A stretch of DNA of 64,000 nt from CANLBN01 sp050633825 (GTDB taxonomy: Bacteria; Pseudomonadota; Gammaproteobacteria; Pseudomonadales; Cellvibrionaceae). The stretch spans positions 12,034-76,033 of the forward strand of contig JBOEHG010000002.1 in the NCBI GenBank assembly GCA_050633825.1. Reading direction: 5' to 3'. Positions 28,250 through 37,613 of the stretch are shown here, piece by piece. The notes under the pieces are model-generated. The model searched no databases, was not told the DNA's origin, and saw nothing but the letters and a program-made list of their open reading frames with translations. How positions within the stretch are numbered: the first letter of the stretch is position 1; each line of letters starts with the position of its first letter. A program made the position numbers and the translations under genes.

Positions 28250-29023
28250 CTAAGAACGCAGCCGAGTACCATTACTCAAAAGGTACAAACAAATAAAGGT
28301 CAAAATCACAATAAAGACCATCACCCCCAAAAATGCAGACATCACATTGATATCGGAAATGCCCAAAATCCCATAACGAAAAGCATTAACCATATATAAT
28401 ATAGGATTGAGTTTAGAGACACCCTGCCAAAATTCAGGCAATAAACTAATAGAGTAAAACACACCACCCAAATATGTTAGCGGCGTTAATATAAAAGTAG
28501 GCACAATAGAAATATCATCAAATGTTTTAGCAAAGACAGCATTAAAAAATCCCGCCAAAGCAAATACAACGGATGTAAGAAAGACAATACTAATAGTAAT
28601 GGGAATATTATAAATGGTTAAATCCGTAAAAAAGAGAGAAACCACTGTAACAATCAAGCCCACTAAGAGTCCTCGCGTCACCCCCCCCATAACATAACCC
28701 AATAAAATAATATAATTGGGTGTTGGCGAGACTAAAACTTCTTCGATACTTCTTTGAAACTTCACTCCAAAAAATGAACTCACTACGTTACTGTAAGAAT
28801 TAGTGATAATAGACATCATAATTAAGCCCGGCACCACAAACTCCATATAGGTAAAGCCATCCATTTGCCCTATTCGAGAGCCAATTAAGGTACCAAAAAT
28901 AACAAAATATAATGCCATGGTAATAACAGGAGGCAATAGAGTTTGCACCCAAATACGAGTGAAGCGTACAATTTCTTTTCTAACAATCGTGGATAATGCG
29001 ATCCACTGTTCTTGAAGTGTCAT
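28250..29023 (-). CDS. yadH: ABC-2 type transporter permease, YadH-like
   Basis: A 257-residue six-helix membrane subunit of an ABC exporter. The family features are the N-terminal amphipathic helix (IVRKEIVRFTRIWVQTLLPP), the FGVKFQRSIEEVLVSPTPN connector and the LTPLTYLGGVFYSISLLPEFW stretch, here broken at 20. Length and gene pairing match Escherichia YadH. It pairs with the ATPase gene two bases upstream. The transported molecule is unknown; related systems export drugs, polysaccharides or lipids. Confidence 0.9.
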   Translation of the reverse strand: MTLQEQWIALSTIVRKEIVRFTRIWVQTLLPPVITMALYFVIFGTLIGSRIGQMDGFTYMEFVVPGLIMMSIITNSYSNVVSSFFGVKFQRSIEEVLVSPTPNYIILLGYVMGGVTRGLLVGLIVTVVSLFFTDLTIYNIPITISIVFLTSVVFALAGFFNAVFAKTFDDISIVPTFILTPLTYLGGVFYSISLLPEFWQGVSKLNPILYMVNAFRYGILGISDINVMSAFLGVMVFIVILTFICLYLLSNGTRLRS

Positions 29024-29025
29024 TA

Positions 29026-29961
29026 CTATGAAGCCTCCTGTTCATCAATATTACTTTCAACTAATGATACGAACAGCTCTTCAAGGCGATTACTTTTATT
29101 ACGCATGCTATTAACTTGAATATCACTCTTATTTAAACACTGAAAAACATGATTCAGCGATAAGCCTTTCTCCACTTCAACTTCAAGTGTATGACTATCA
29201 ATTAAGTTTGCTTTACAACTATCGAGCACTGGCGTTTTATTAAGCTCTTGTTGTAAATCAAAGATAAAGGTTTCTTTATCGAGGCGTTGTAATAATTTTT
29301 TAATGGATGTGTGCTCTACAATTTCGCCTTTGTCAATAATCGCAATATTACGACATAAACTTTCCGCTTCTTCTAAATAATGAGTCGTTAGGATTATCGT
29401 TGTACCTTGCTGATTAATTTCTTTTAGAAATTGCCACATAGAACGGCGCAACTCGATATCAACACCTGCGGTTGGTTCATCAAGAATAAGTAGTTGGGGT
29501 TCATGAACCAAAGCCCGCGCTATCATTAAACGCCGTTTCATACCTCCTGATAAGCTACGAGAAGGACTATGGCGTTTTTCCCACAAACCCAGTTTTTTCA
29601 AATATTTTTCAGCTCGTGATGTTGCTAAGTTTTTAGGCATTCCATAATAGCCACCCTGATTGATCACAATATCGATGACTTTTTCAAACTGATTAAAATT
29701 AAATTCTTGAGGAACGATACCAATGCATTTTTTTGCTGCTGAAAAATCTGTGTCGACGTCATGCCCAAAGACTTTAATACTTCCTGAAGACTTCACTACA
29801 AGAGAGCAAATAGCACCAATAGTCGTCGATTTCCCGGCACCGTTGGGACCGAGCAAAGCAAAAAAGTCCCCTTCGGCGACGTCTAAGTCAATGCATTTTA
29901 AAGCCTCAAAGCCATTACTATAAACTTTCTTTAAAGAAGAGATAGATAAAGCAGATGTCAT
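29026..29961 (-). CDS. yadG: ABC transporter ATP-binding protein, YadG-like
   Basis: A 311-aa ABC ATPase with Walker A (GPNGAGKST), Q-loop (GIVPQEFNFN), signature LSGGMKRRL, Walker B (LLILDEPTAGVD) and the switch histidine (TTHYLEE), then a C-terminal regulatory domain of about 90 residues. It matches YadG in length and partner. Two bases separate it from the permease gene. Together they form a full exporter if the permease dimerises. Confidence 0.92.
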   Translation of the reverse strand: MTSALSISSLKKVYSNGFEALKCIDLDVAEGDFFALLGPNGAGKSTTIGAICSLVVKSSGSIKVFGHDVDTDFSAAKKCIGIVPQEFNFNQFEKVIDIVINQGGYYGMPKNLATSRAEKYLKKLGLWEKRHSPSRSLSGGMKRRLMIARALVHEPQLLILDEPTAGVDIELRRSMWQFLKEINQQGTTIILTTHYLEEAESLCRNIAIIDKGEIVEHTSIKKLLQRLDKETFIFDLQQELNKTPVLDSCKANLIDSHTLEVEVEKGLSLNHVFQCLNKSDIQVNSMRNKSNRLEELFVSLVESNIDEQEAS

Positions 29962-30164
29962 AATATTGTTTCAAAATAGCACTGCAAAGACCATCGATGC
30001 AGTTATGTGGAGTTGTTATCTAAACCTTACGTGAATTTGTAGATCGTATAGATAACTGATCTAAGCTAACAAAGTGAGGTACAATAAGCAAAGTACTCAT
30101 TATCATAGTGCTGTTACCAATACTCTTACTTTTTATACCTCAGTCAAAACTGGAGACAATCACC

Positions 30165-30572
30165 TTGACGCATTATACGCAATACTTCGACTATCATGTG
30201 GATCTATTGAAAAAATTCAAGGATAGTATTCAAAAATACCCCCCTTATCATAAATCACTGGCCGATTTGACTGAAACAGACATAGCCGTCATGGCTGCTC
30301 TTGATGAGCTTTGCCAGTATAAACATACTACGGAACAGGTGATTGAACGGGGTCAGTGGTTAATTGAACGTATTGTCAGCGGTTATAATGAATTAATGCC
30401 TCTATTATCAAGGGATTTATTGTGGTTTTTTGGTGGAGATAGCCTTCACTATATGCCCGATGATGAAATTCGTTTTTATCAACAGTTAGATGAACTACGC
30501 TACGCTGCCGAAAGTCAGGATAGACCTTTTGATATGGAAGAAGCAAAGGCCTACCTACAACAACAAAATTAA
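30165..30572 (+). CDS. PA2817-like family protein of unknown function
   Basis: About 135 residues from the TTG at 30165, which has GGAGA nine bases upstream; a GTG at 30108 in the same frame would add 19 hydrophobic residues and is less likely. The strongest landmark is LSRDLLWFFGGDSLHYMPDDEI, split by the length limit into RDLLWFFGGDSLHYM and PDDEI, which recalls the Pseudomonas PA2817 family. The function is unknown. It is a soluble, acidic, helical protein, 50 bp upstream of a dehydrogenase gene in the same direction. Confidence 0.72.
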   Translation: MTHYTQYFDYHVDLLKKFKDSIQKYPPYHKSLADLTETDIAVMAALDELCQYKHTTEQVIERGQWLIERIVSGYNELMPLLSRDLLWFFGGDSLHYMPDDEIRFYQQLDELRYAAESQDRPFDMEEAKAYLQQQN

Positions 30573-30622
30573 TGCCTATAAAGTTAATACCGTAAACCAG
30601 CTTCATTAAAAAGGTAATCATA

Positions 30623-31585
30623 ATGGCAATAAAGATTGTTTTTCTGGATCATTCGACCATCCCTTCTCACATCACCATTCCTGCACCAGCATTTGATTGC
30701 GAGTGGATAAATTATGATCTGACGAACACTGAACAAATCGTTGATCGTGCTAAAGATGCGGAGGTTATTGTCGTCAATAAAGTGCTTTTATCTGCTGATA
30801 TTATTAAGCAATTACCTCAGTTAAAACATATTGCTGTCATTGCCACTGGCTTTAATAATATTGATATTAGTGCTTGTAAACAGCGTGGCATAGCGGTCAC
30901 TAATACACCAGGTTACTCAGTCAACTCTGTACCTGAACATGCACTTGCATTGATATTTGCCCTTAGGCGCCACCTCTTTGCTTATCAGTACAGTATGCAA
31001 AAGGGCGAGTGGCAAGACTCACCTTTTTTTCATGGTTACCTTGAGCAAACCCTGGACTTAAATAATACTCAGCTAGGTATTATTGGTGGTGGGGATTTAG
31101 GCAAAGCAACGGCAAAACTGGCAAGCGCACTGGGAATGAAGGTTGTTTTTTCTGACAGGAAAAATTCAGCTGTATCAGGAAAACCAAATTATTTGCCATT
31201 TGATGAACTGCTTAAAACAAGTGATGTGATTTCACTCAACTGCCCTCTTACAAAAGAGACCGAGAATTTAATTACACTCACTGAATTAAAACAGATGAAG
31301 CAAAATGCACTATTAATTAATACCGCTCGCGGCGGTCTGGTTAATGAAGCAGACCTGGCTATAGCAATTAATGACAACCTTATTGCAGGGGCTGGATTTG
31401 ATGTCGCAAGTGAAGAACCTATTAAGGCTGATAATCCGCTATTATCTCTGCTGGATAAACCTAATTTTATTTTGACACCCCATGTTGCCTGGAGCAGCGA
31501 TTCGGCTCTAAAACGTCAAGCCGAGATTATGATTGATAACATTAACCAGTTTTCAAAAGGTGTGCACCTCAATCGTGTCGATTAA
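30623..31585 (+). CDS. D-2-hydroxyacid dehydrogenase (NAD-dependent)
   Basis: A 320-residue two-domain dehydrogenase. The Rossmann motif is GIIGGGDLG, followed by the acidic cofactor-selecting residue in VVFSDRK, which favours NAD. The catalytic triad is present in order: Arg in INTARGGLVNE, Glu in ASEEP and His in TPHVAWSS. It resembles glycerate/hydroxypyruvate reductases (HprA-like), so glycerate metabolism is a fair guess. Convergent with rsmJ, five bases apart. Confidence 0.9.
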   Translation: MAIKIVFLDHSTIPSHITIPAPAFDCEWINYDLTNTEQIVDRAKDAEVIVVNKVLLSADIIKQLPQLKHIAVIATGFNNIDISACKQRGIAVTNTPGYSVNSVPEHALALIFALRRHLFAYQYSMQKGEWQDSPFFHGYLEQTLDLNNTQLGIIGGGDLGKATAKLASALGMKVVFSDRKNSAVSGKPNYLPFDELLKTSDVISLNCPLTKETENLITLTELKQMKQNALLINTARGGLVNEADLAIAINDNLIAGAGFDVASEEPIKADNPLLSLLDKPNFILTPHVAWSSDSALKRQAEIMIDNINQFSKGVHLNRVD

Positions 31586-31590
31586 GGGCG

Positions 31591-32427
31591 TTAAGGCATT
31601 TTAGATAAAGGATAAATATCAAAACGGCTGGATTTACCCGCTAATACTAGACCCGGTTTTGGGAGATCGCTGTCTGGATATTGTTGATCAATGGATGGCG
31701 CTTTTCGCGGACGCTTAACAACGACTCTATAACGCGTCTTTAACAAGGACCGACTCAGTAAATCACCTGCATCCGTATCACCGCCAACAATGGATTGAAA
31801 TGCCAACATCGACTTTTTCACCTGTGCGCTTTTCTCTCGCTCAGGAAACATAGGATCTAGGTAGATGACATCACAGGGCTCCTCCAAACTATCAAGGTAA
31901 TTAATAGACTCCTGATGACTTACGCTTAAACGGCTAATGATGGCTTTCAATTCCAAGTCATCACTAGATCTGGCACGCTCAATGCCATCCTGTAATAACT
32001 GAAAAATTAATGGCACACGTTCAACCATATTCACCTGACAGCCTAAACTAGCAAGAACAAAACCATCGTTACCTAAACCTGCTGTTAAGTCTGTCACTAT
32101 GGGTCGGTAAGCACCTTTGATACCTATCGCTTTAGCAATCAACTGCCCTTTTCCACCACCAAAACGTCGTCTGTGCGCAGCAGCCCCTGTCACAAAATCA
32201 ACATATACGGGACCCGGAGACTTTCTACCCGTGAAATACAGTGACAACCCCCGATGATCAACAACAACGACAAACTGGCCTGTGGTCATGTTTTCCGGTG
32301 CGCCTGTAAGAATGGGCAAAGCTAACGATTGAGCGACGCTATCAGCAACCGAGAGAAGATTAGTATCTGCACAGAAAATACCTGCAATAGGTGAAGACTC
32401 AGGAGAATCACCGATTACATTGGTCAT
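31591..32427 (-). CDS. rsmJ: 16S rRNA (guanine-1516-N2)-methyltransferase
   Basis: RsmJ (278 aa) methylates N2 of G1516 in 16S rRNA using S-adenosylmethionine. The family stretch HRRRFGGGKGQLIAKAIG comes before the SAM-binding DLTAGLGNDGFVLASLG and the catalytic YLDPMFPERE (the DPMFP variant of the N6/N2-methylase motif). Length is slightly above the roughly 250 residues of the enterobacterial enzyme. It follows the PilZ gene by 33 bp. Confidence 0.93.
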   Translation of the reverse strand: MTNVIGDSPESSPIAGIFCADTNLLSVADSVAQSLALPILTGAPENMTTGQFVVVVDHRGLSLYFTGRKSPGPVYVDFVTGAAAHRRRFGGGKGQLIAKAIGIKGAYRPIVTDLTAGLGNDGFVLASLGCQVNMVERVPLIFQLLQDGIERARSSDDLELKAIISRLSVSHQESINYLDSLEEPCDVIYLDPMFPEREKSAQVKKSMLAFQSIVGGDTDAGDLLSRSLLKTRYRVVVKRPRKAPSIDQQYPDSDLPKPGLVLAGKSSRFDIYPLSKMP

Positions 32428-32460
32428 AGAAATTATTCAGGAAGGTAGTATAAGAGTGGC

Positions 32461-32775
32461 TTAACGCGCAAACATTAAACCAATTGTGTTACGTTGAACG
32501 TGCATGACTTTCATATTGACAGGTTCTTCATTAACAGCACCGACCATTTTAACAAAGCGCACCTTAACTTCAGTGCCTTCTGGTGGTATAGGATGATTTT
32601 CTATCTGTACAGATGCACCGCCATCAGAGATATCTTGCGTTGATCCGATGATCGTTCCAATCGAAGGGTGCATGATTTCAACACGAATGGACGTAGACTT
32701 ACGCTCTGAACGTCGTCTCTCGCTACCCATGTGCACTCTTGAAGGGTCGTTGGTGATGCCTGTAATAAAAGTCAT
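32461..32775 (-). CDS. PilZ domain protein
   Basis: A 104-aa single PilZ domain, a c-di-GMP receptor. The binding motifs are RRSERKSTSIRVEI (RxxxR region) and QDISDGGASVQ (the D/NxSxxG motif). It has no other domain, so it probably works by binding a partner on c-di-GMP occupancy. The PAS-GGDEF-EAL gene at 12.7 kb is one possible c-di-GMP source, with no direct link. It lies just before rsmJ on the same strand. Confidence 0.85.
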   Translation of the reverse strand: MTFITGITNDPSRVHMGSERRRSERKSTSIRVEIMHPSIGTIIGSTQDISDGGASVQIENHPIPPEGTEVKVRFVKMVGAVNEEPVNMKVMHVQRNTIGLMFAR

Positions 32776-32862
32776 AAGTCTATTGTTAACGAAAATGAAA
32801 AAAAATTCACTCTATTTATACTAAATATAGGCAATTAATACCTAAAAATCAATTATTAGAGA

Positions 32863-32897
32863 GGTCTGTCGCCATTCCAAGAGGCTGAACAGAGACC
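32863..32897 (-). terminator. Possible terminator after purC
   Basis: GGTCTGT (32863-32869) and ACAGAGACC (32889-32897) can pair with a two-base bulge, four bases past the purC stop. The minus-strand tail is A/T-rich but has no clean U-run. Confidence 0.35.
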
Positions 32898-32901
32898 ACT
32901 T

Positions 32902-33618
32902 TTACTGATCAAAATCCAAACCTAAACGACCGCCTACTAATTCATACGATTCAACAACGCCACCCAAGTTTTGGCGGAACCGATCTTTATCAAGTTTTTC
33001 TCGGGTATCTTTATCCCATAAACGGCAACCATCAGGCGAAAACTCATCACCCAAAATCACTTCCCCCTTATAAACACCAAATTCCAGTTTATAATCAACA
33101 AGTAACATACCACCATCAAGAAATAAGGGCTTTAATACATCGTTGACTTTAAAGGTCAGCTCAGTCATCACTTCCATTTGCGCTGGTGTTGCCCAACCAA
33201 ATGTTTCAACATGTGATGAGGTAATCATGGGGTCGCCTAAGGCATCATCTTTAAGGAAAAATTCAAACACAGGCGGGTCAAGCTCAAGTCCTTCTTCTAT
33301 GCCTAAACGACGACACAAGGAACCCGCAGCAATATTGCGAATAACACATTCCACAGGGATCATATCAAGGCATTTGACGACACTTTCAGTATCTGACAAC
33401 TGTTTTTCGAAGTGGGTGGGAATCCCGGCAGCTTGTAGTTTTTCCATGATAAACGCATTAAACTTATTATTGACCATCCCTTTTCGATCAAGTTGCTCGA
33501 CTTTCTTACCATCAAAAGCAGACGTGTCATTACGAAAATGTAGTATTAATAAGTTCTCATCATCAGTTTTGTAAACTGACTTGGCTTTACCAGAATAAAG
33601 TAATTCACCTTTTTTCAT
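32902..33618 (-). CDS. purC: Phosphoribosylaminoimidazole-succinocarboxamide synthase
   Basis: PurC (238 aa) joins CAIR and aspartate with ATP in purine synthesis. Landmarks are KGELLYSGKAKSVYKT with the glycine-rich nucleotide loop, FRNDTSAFDGKK, PVECVIRNIAAGSLCRRLG and LVDYKLEFGVYKG followed by EFSPDGCRLWD. The gene is last in dapA-bamC-MBL-purC, an arrangement common in Pseudomonas and relatives. Ten bases separate it from the MBL gene. Confidence 0.97.
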   Translation of the reverse strand: MKKGELLYSGKAKSVYKTDDENLLILHFRNDTSAFDGKKVEQLDRKGMVNNKFNAFIMEKLQAAGIPTHFEKQLSDTESVVKCLDMIPVECVIRNIAAGSLCRRLGIEEGLELDPPVFEFFLKDDALGDPMITSSHVETFGWATPAQMEVMTELTFKVNDVLKPLFLDGGMLLVDYKLEFGVYKGEVILGDEFSPDGCRLWDKDTREKLDKDRFRQNLGGVVESYELVGGRLGLDFDQ

Positions 33619-33627
33619 ACAGCTATC

Positions 33628-34431
33628 TCAATTGGTCTCTATATAATGTTGTTCGTTATCCGCAGCGACAAGCGAAATCCAGTCAAAACCTTGGTCTTGG
33701 CAAGCGTAGTGTACTTTCTGAATAGGCTGTTGCACATCTTCAAAAGCATCCTGAGCCAAGTTTAGGGTATTGTTTTGTTGACTAATATGAGCAACCACTA
33801 AGTGTTGCAATTTTGAACGATCAATACGCCACAAAAAATCAGCCGCTTGTTGATTGCTCAGATGTCCCCAAGGTCCACCTACGCGTTGCTTTAATGAAGG
33901 TGGATATTGACCAGATGCCAGCATTAATGGATCGTGGTTGGCTTCTAAAATAAGCCCATCACAGGACTGATAATGCATTTCTACGTGAGGTGTAATACTG
34001 CCCAGATCAGTCAATATGCCAAGCCGTGATTGCCCTGCACTAAAAATATATTGCGCTGGCTCGGTTGCATCATGAGGTACCGCAACGGGTGTAATCTCTA
34101 CAGACCCAATCGTAAAAGCTTGATAACTTTTAATCAAATTAATATTAGGGATCTGACCAATATCTCTGCTGCGCAAAGTTCCGGGAGTCATATACACAGG
34201 CACTTTATACTTACGTGCCAGTGGCCCTACGCCCCCTATATGATCGCTATGCTCATGGGTAACAATGACCGCACTTAATTCTTCTGCCGAAACACCTAAT
34301 CGTAATAGGCGTTTTTGTGTTTCTTTTAGAGTAAATCCACAATCAACTAGTAACAGGCAATCATGATAGCGTATTAAGGTCGCATTTCCTTTACTACCAC
34401 TACCCAAAGACGAAAATTGTAATGAAGACAA
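33628..34431 (-). CDS. MBL-fold metallohydrolase
   Basis: A 267-residue metallo-beta-lactamase-fold hydrolase. The zinc motif is THEHSDHIGG, with the opening FSSLGSGSKGNATLI and later ligand regions LEANHDPLML and VVAHISQQNN. It resembles the YycJ/VicX-like group, members of which are thought to be nucleases or other phosphodiesterases; the substrate is not settled. Its constant position between bamC and purC in many gammaproteobacteria is notable but unexplained. Confidence 0.88.
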   Translation of the reverse strand: MSSLQFSSLGSGSKGNATLIRYHDCLLLVDCGFTLKETQKRLLRLGVSAEELSAVIVTHEHSDHIGGVGPLARKYKVPVYMTPGTLRSRDIGQIPNINLIKSYQAFTIGSVEITPVAVPHDATEPAQYIFSAGQSRLGILTDLGSITPHVEMHYQSCDGLILEANHDPLMLASGQYPPSLKQRVGGPWGHLSNQQAADFLWRIDRSKLQHLVVAHISQQNNTLNLAQDAFEDVQQPIQKVHYACQDQGFDWISLVAADNEQHYIETN

Positions 34432-34441
34432 AAGGTACCCC

Positions 34442-35578
34442 TTAAATTAAGCGTAACCGAATAATCTCCAAGATCTCTCTTGCATCATCAGATGATAGTT
34501 TTTTACCGTAACCATCACGGACATATAAGAAAAAACCGCCTTCTATTTGTTGTGCTACTAATAAGTAACCGGGAATACTTGTCAGTTTTTTAGCTGCATT
34601 AGCCTCAACTCTACGTGGAAACAGCGCATTAATTTCAGGTGTATTTTGTAAATTAGCCAATAGCGTTTCTAAATCATAACGACTTCTCTTAGTAGACTCA
34701 TCATCACCACTAGTAAAGGTGATAAAGCTAAACAATCCAGACTTTTTGGATTTCACTTCATACTGATCAAAATAGTATATGCCCTTTGATGTATCTTTTT
34801 CATAGGTTGAAAAACCATCCTGACTCAACACCTTACTTAAAGCACTATCCAAGCGTTGCCGATTAATATTAGCCCGCAGCACTGGCTCCTGATTAACATC
34901 ATCACTTGTAACTTTTTCAGAAAGATCGATGGTCGTTGCTAAATAAGAGTCACCAAAAGTTGTATTTGAATCATTTAATACTTTGACCAACTCATTGGCT
35001 AACCAATTAGCATGAGCACGATCTTGCACACGTTCAGCCCATATTTCCGGTGCGTCTTCAACACCTCGCAATAAGCTTTTATCATTGGTCAAATGGATTT
35101 CCGTGGTATTTGCTTGTAAGCCACGCTCCAAACGCATACGGTAACGCGTAGCAAAACCCGGTTGGACAGCTTGTTCGAACCAATCTGTTTCAATAGTGGC
35201 AGTATCCAAGTCTCTTTTCACAATAGCAACGTTACGAGATTGCCAAAAATAGACTAACTGAGACCATGTTGTTGACGCGAGTTGAGCATTTAGTACCCAG
35301 ACTTGTTCACCCAAACGCTGAACAGAAGCAATATTAGCGTCATCTTGAACTCCAAGGCTAGGAGGAAAAGGGACTTCAAAATCATCGGGTTTTCGACCTG
35401 CTTGTTGCGGCACACGATAAAGTTGTCCCAAACGCTCATTATCCGATTGTTCAGGTACTGTTAGCGGTGGGATCGTTGTTGATTTTAGATATTCAGGGGA
35501 TTTTGTGGAACACCCGGAGATCACCACCAGTAACAAGGTAAATAAAATGACTAAAAAACGAAACACTATCTGACTCAT
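34442..35578 (-). CDS. bamC: Outer membrane assembly lipoprotein BamC
   Basis: A 378-aa lipoprotein of the BAM complex, which folds beta-barrel proteins into the outer membrane. The lipobox VISGC puts the lipidated cysteine at C23. A flexible N-terminal lasso segment (up to about 75) with PEYLKSTTIPPLTVPE precedes two helix-grip domains (about 95-210 and 225-378). Sequence conservation in BamC is weak, but the start motif, length and position right after dapA make the call secure. Confidence 0.93.
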   Translation of the reverse strand: MSQIVFRFLVILFTLLLVVISGCSTKSPEYLKSTTIPPLTVPEQSDNERLGQLYRVPQQAGRKPDDFEVPFPPSLGVQDDANIASVQRLGEQVWVLNAQLASTTWSQLVYFWQSRNVAIVKRDLDTATIETDWFEQAVQPGFATRYRMRLERGLQANTTEIHLTNDKSLLRGVEDAPEIWAERVQDRAHANWLANELVKVLNDSNTTFGDSYLATTIDLSEKVTSDDVNQEPVLRANINRQRLDSALSKVLSQDGFSTYEKDTSKGIYYFDQYEVKSKKSGLFSFITFTSGDDESTKRSRYDLETLLANLQNTPEINALFPRRVEANAAKKLTSIPGYLLVAQQIEGGFFLYVRDGYGKKLSSDDAREILEIIRLRLI

Positions 35579-35595
35579 AACCGACTAATTACGTA

Positions 35596-36495
35596 CTAAG
35601 AAGAAATGATGGAAAGCGCAACCATAGCTTCACGTAAACGCTCACAATTAGGCTGAGTTAAAGGAGTAAGCGGTAAGCGAATGCCAAGTGGCGTTAAACC
35701 CATTGCATGCATTGCCCACTTAACAGGGATTGGGTTAGATTCTGTAAACAAGGCATTATGCAACGGCACTAAGGCATCCTGTAATGAGCGAGCAGCATCC
35801 GTTTCACCAGCAATGGCTAAACGACATAAATCGGCCATTTTTTGGGGTACAACATTTGCCGTAACAGAAATATTCCCTTTTGCACCTAACAACATCAGCT
35901 CAACGGCGGTAAGGTCATCACCAGAATAGACCGTGAAATTTTCAGGTGCTTGCTCAATCAACAATCGTCCTCGGGCCATGTCACCGGTGGCGTCTTTGAT
36001 ACCGATAATATTTTCGTGTCCGGCCAAACGTAGAACCGTTTCATTTTCCATATCCGTTATGGTGCGTCCGGGAACATTATAGAGTATTTGAGGTACAGCC
36101 ACTGAATCAGCAACCTGCATATAGTGCTGATAAAGACCTTCTTGAGTCGGTTTGTTATAATAAGGCACAACCAATAAACAAGCATCAACGCCTAAATCAT
36201 GGGCTGCTTTTGTAAGAGAAACCGCTTCACTGGTAGAGTTAGCCCCTGTTCCAGCAATCACTGCGGTGCGCTCATTGGTACGCTCAACAACACGTTTTAC
36301 AACAGCAAGGTGCTCATCCACGGATAAAGTTGCAGACTCACCAGTGGTACCCACTGCAACAATTGCAGATGTGCCCCCTTCAATATGAAAATCGACAAGC
36401 TTATCTAGCGCTTCCCAATCCAGCGAGCCATCCGCATGCATAGGGCTTACCAATGCCACCATGCTACCTTCTAATTGCAGATTATGTTGACCCAT
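35596..36495 (-). CDS. dapA: 4-hydroxy-tetrahydrodipicolinate synthase
   Basis: DapA (299 aa) condenses pyruvate and aspartate semialdehyde in lysine and peptidoglycan synthesis. The Schiff-base lysine is K167 in GIKDATGD, with Y139 in LYNVPGRT and the GTTGES loop near 49-54, all present. First gene of the four-gene unit with bamC, the MBL hydrolase and purC, with 17 bp to bamC. Confidence 0.97.
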   Translation of the reverse strand: MGQHNLQLEGSMVALVSPMHADGSLDWEALDKLVDFHIEGGTSAIVAVGTTGESATLSVDEHLAVVKRVVERTNERTAVIAGTGANSTSEAVSLTKAAHDLGVDACLLVVPYYNKPTQEGLYQHYMQVADSVAVPQILYNVPGRTITDMENETVLRLAGHENIIGIKDATGDMARGRLLIEQAPENFTVYSGDDLTAVELMLLGAKGNISVTANVVPQKMADLCRLAIAGETDAARSLQDALVPLHNALFTESNPIPVKWAMHAMGLTPLGIRLPLTPLTQPNCERLREAMVALSIISS

Positions 36496-36550
36496 TCTTT
36501 ACTCCACACTAACCAAAATGGCTATTTATTATCTAAAATATTTATTTATT

Positions 36551-36567
36551 CAGGGCCTGAGACCCTG
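36551..36567 (-). terminator. Possible terminator between lpxL-like gene and dapA
   Basis: CAGGG (36551-36555) and CCCTG (36563-36567) with a seven-base loop. The minus-strand tail is AATAAATAAATATTTT. A weak stem, but placed past the acyltransferase stop and before dapA. Confidence 0.4.
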
Positions 36568-36644
36568 TTGAACGCTAAAGGTGCAATGTTACTGACGAGG
36601 CAAGCCTTATACAAGAACATTCATACTACATTATCAGTACATCA

Positions 36645-37565
36645 CTAATATATTTTGGCTTCACCATCCGGACGTGTTTTAAACCGTCGATGCATCCAAA
36701 GATATTCTGCGGGGTTATTCCTGACACAACTTTCAATATGTTGATTAATTCTCACTAGATCAGCGTAGTCATCACCCGATGGAATCCCCTCGAAAGCAGG
36801 CATAAATTCAATTTCATACCCACTGAAGTCCGGTAAGTGTCGGTAGACCATCGCAACCGCAGGAACTTTTGCCATACGTAATAAACGAGGAGGCGCAGCA
36901 ACCGTCGCCGTCTCAATGCCAAACCACGGGACAAATGCACTGACTTTGCGACCATAATCCTGATCTGGGGCATACCATAGCCAGTCACCCTGCTTAAGCG
37001 CCTTAACCATACCCCGAATATCCCGGCGTGCAATAGCACCTGAATTTTTATTATGGCGCTCTCGACCCCAGCGCTGAATCAAATCGTAAACTGGGTTCTT
37101 ATGGGGACGATAGGACATATACATATTGAACAAGCGATTGATAGCGACATTGGCAATTTCGAGCGTTGTAAAATGAATTGTAATAATCAAAGCACCGGTG
37201 CCCTGCTCTCTTAACTGCTCCCAATGAGTTTGTCCCTTGACCACAAAGCGCTTCTTGAGGCGCCAATAAGGCATAAACCAAGCCATTCCCATTTCAAACA
37301 GCGCCATTCCAGTGGCTTCAAAGTGCTCTATCACCAATGCTTTGTGCTCTTCCGCTGATTTTTCAGGGAAGCACAACTCAATATTTTTTTTAGCGATACG
37401 CCGACGGCTTTTAATCAAATAATAGGATAAACGACCTAGGCAACGCCCAAGCCACAACTGAAAACGGAAAGGTAACTGAGCCAATATGGCCAACAACAAA
37501 AAACCAAACCATGTTAACCAGTAACGAGGATGCCAAAGCGGGGCCGAAGAAGAGCGTGATGTCAT
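36645..37565 (-). CDS. lpxL: Lysophospholipid/lipid A late acyltransferase, LpxL family
   Basis: A 306-residue inner-membrane acyltransferase that adds a secondary acyl chain to the lipid A precursor. The HX4E catalytic motif is H131-FTTL-E136. An N-terminal transmembrane anchor (about 15-32), the RRRIAKKNIELCFPEKS segment and the PDQDYG stretch are typical of HtrB/LpxL. I cannot tell which chain or position it uses; LpxL versus LpxM or LpxP cannot be resolved by sequence reading alone. Confidence 0.88.
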   Translation of the reverse strand: MTSRSSSAPLWHPRYWLTWFGFLLLAILAQLPFRFQLWLGRCLGRLSYYLIKSRRRIAKKNIELCFPEKSAEEHKALVIEHFEATGMALFEMGMAWFMPYWRLKKRFVVKGQTHWEQLREQGTGALIITIHFTTLEIANVAINRLFNMYMSYRPHKNPVYDLIQRWGRERHNKNSGAIARRDIRGMVKALKQGDWLWYAPDQDYGRKVSAFVPWFGIETATVAAPPRLLRMAKVPAVAMVYRHLPDFSGYEIEFMPAFEGIPSGDDYADLVRINQHIESCVRNNPAEYLWMHRRFKTRPDGEAKIY

Positions 37566-37613
37566 TAGAAACTATTAATCAGCCATAAAGGTTAATGAGA
37601 TGAATTGAATAAA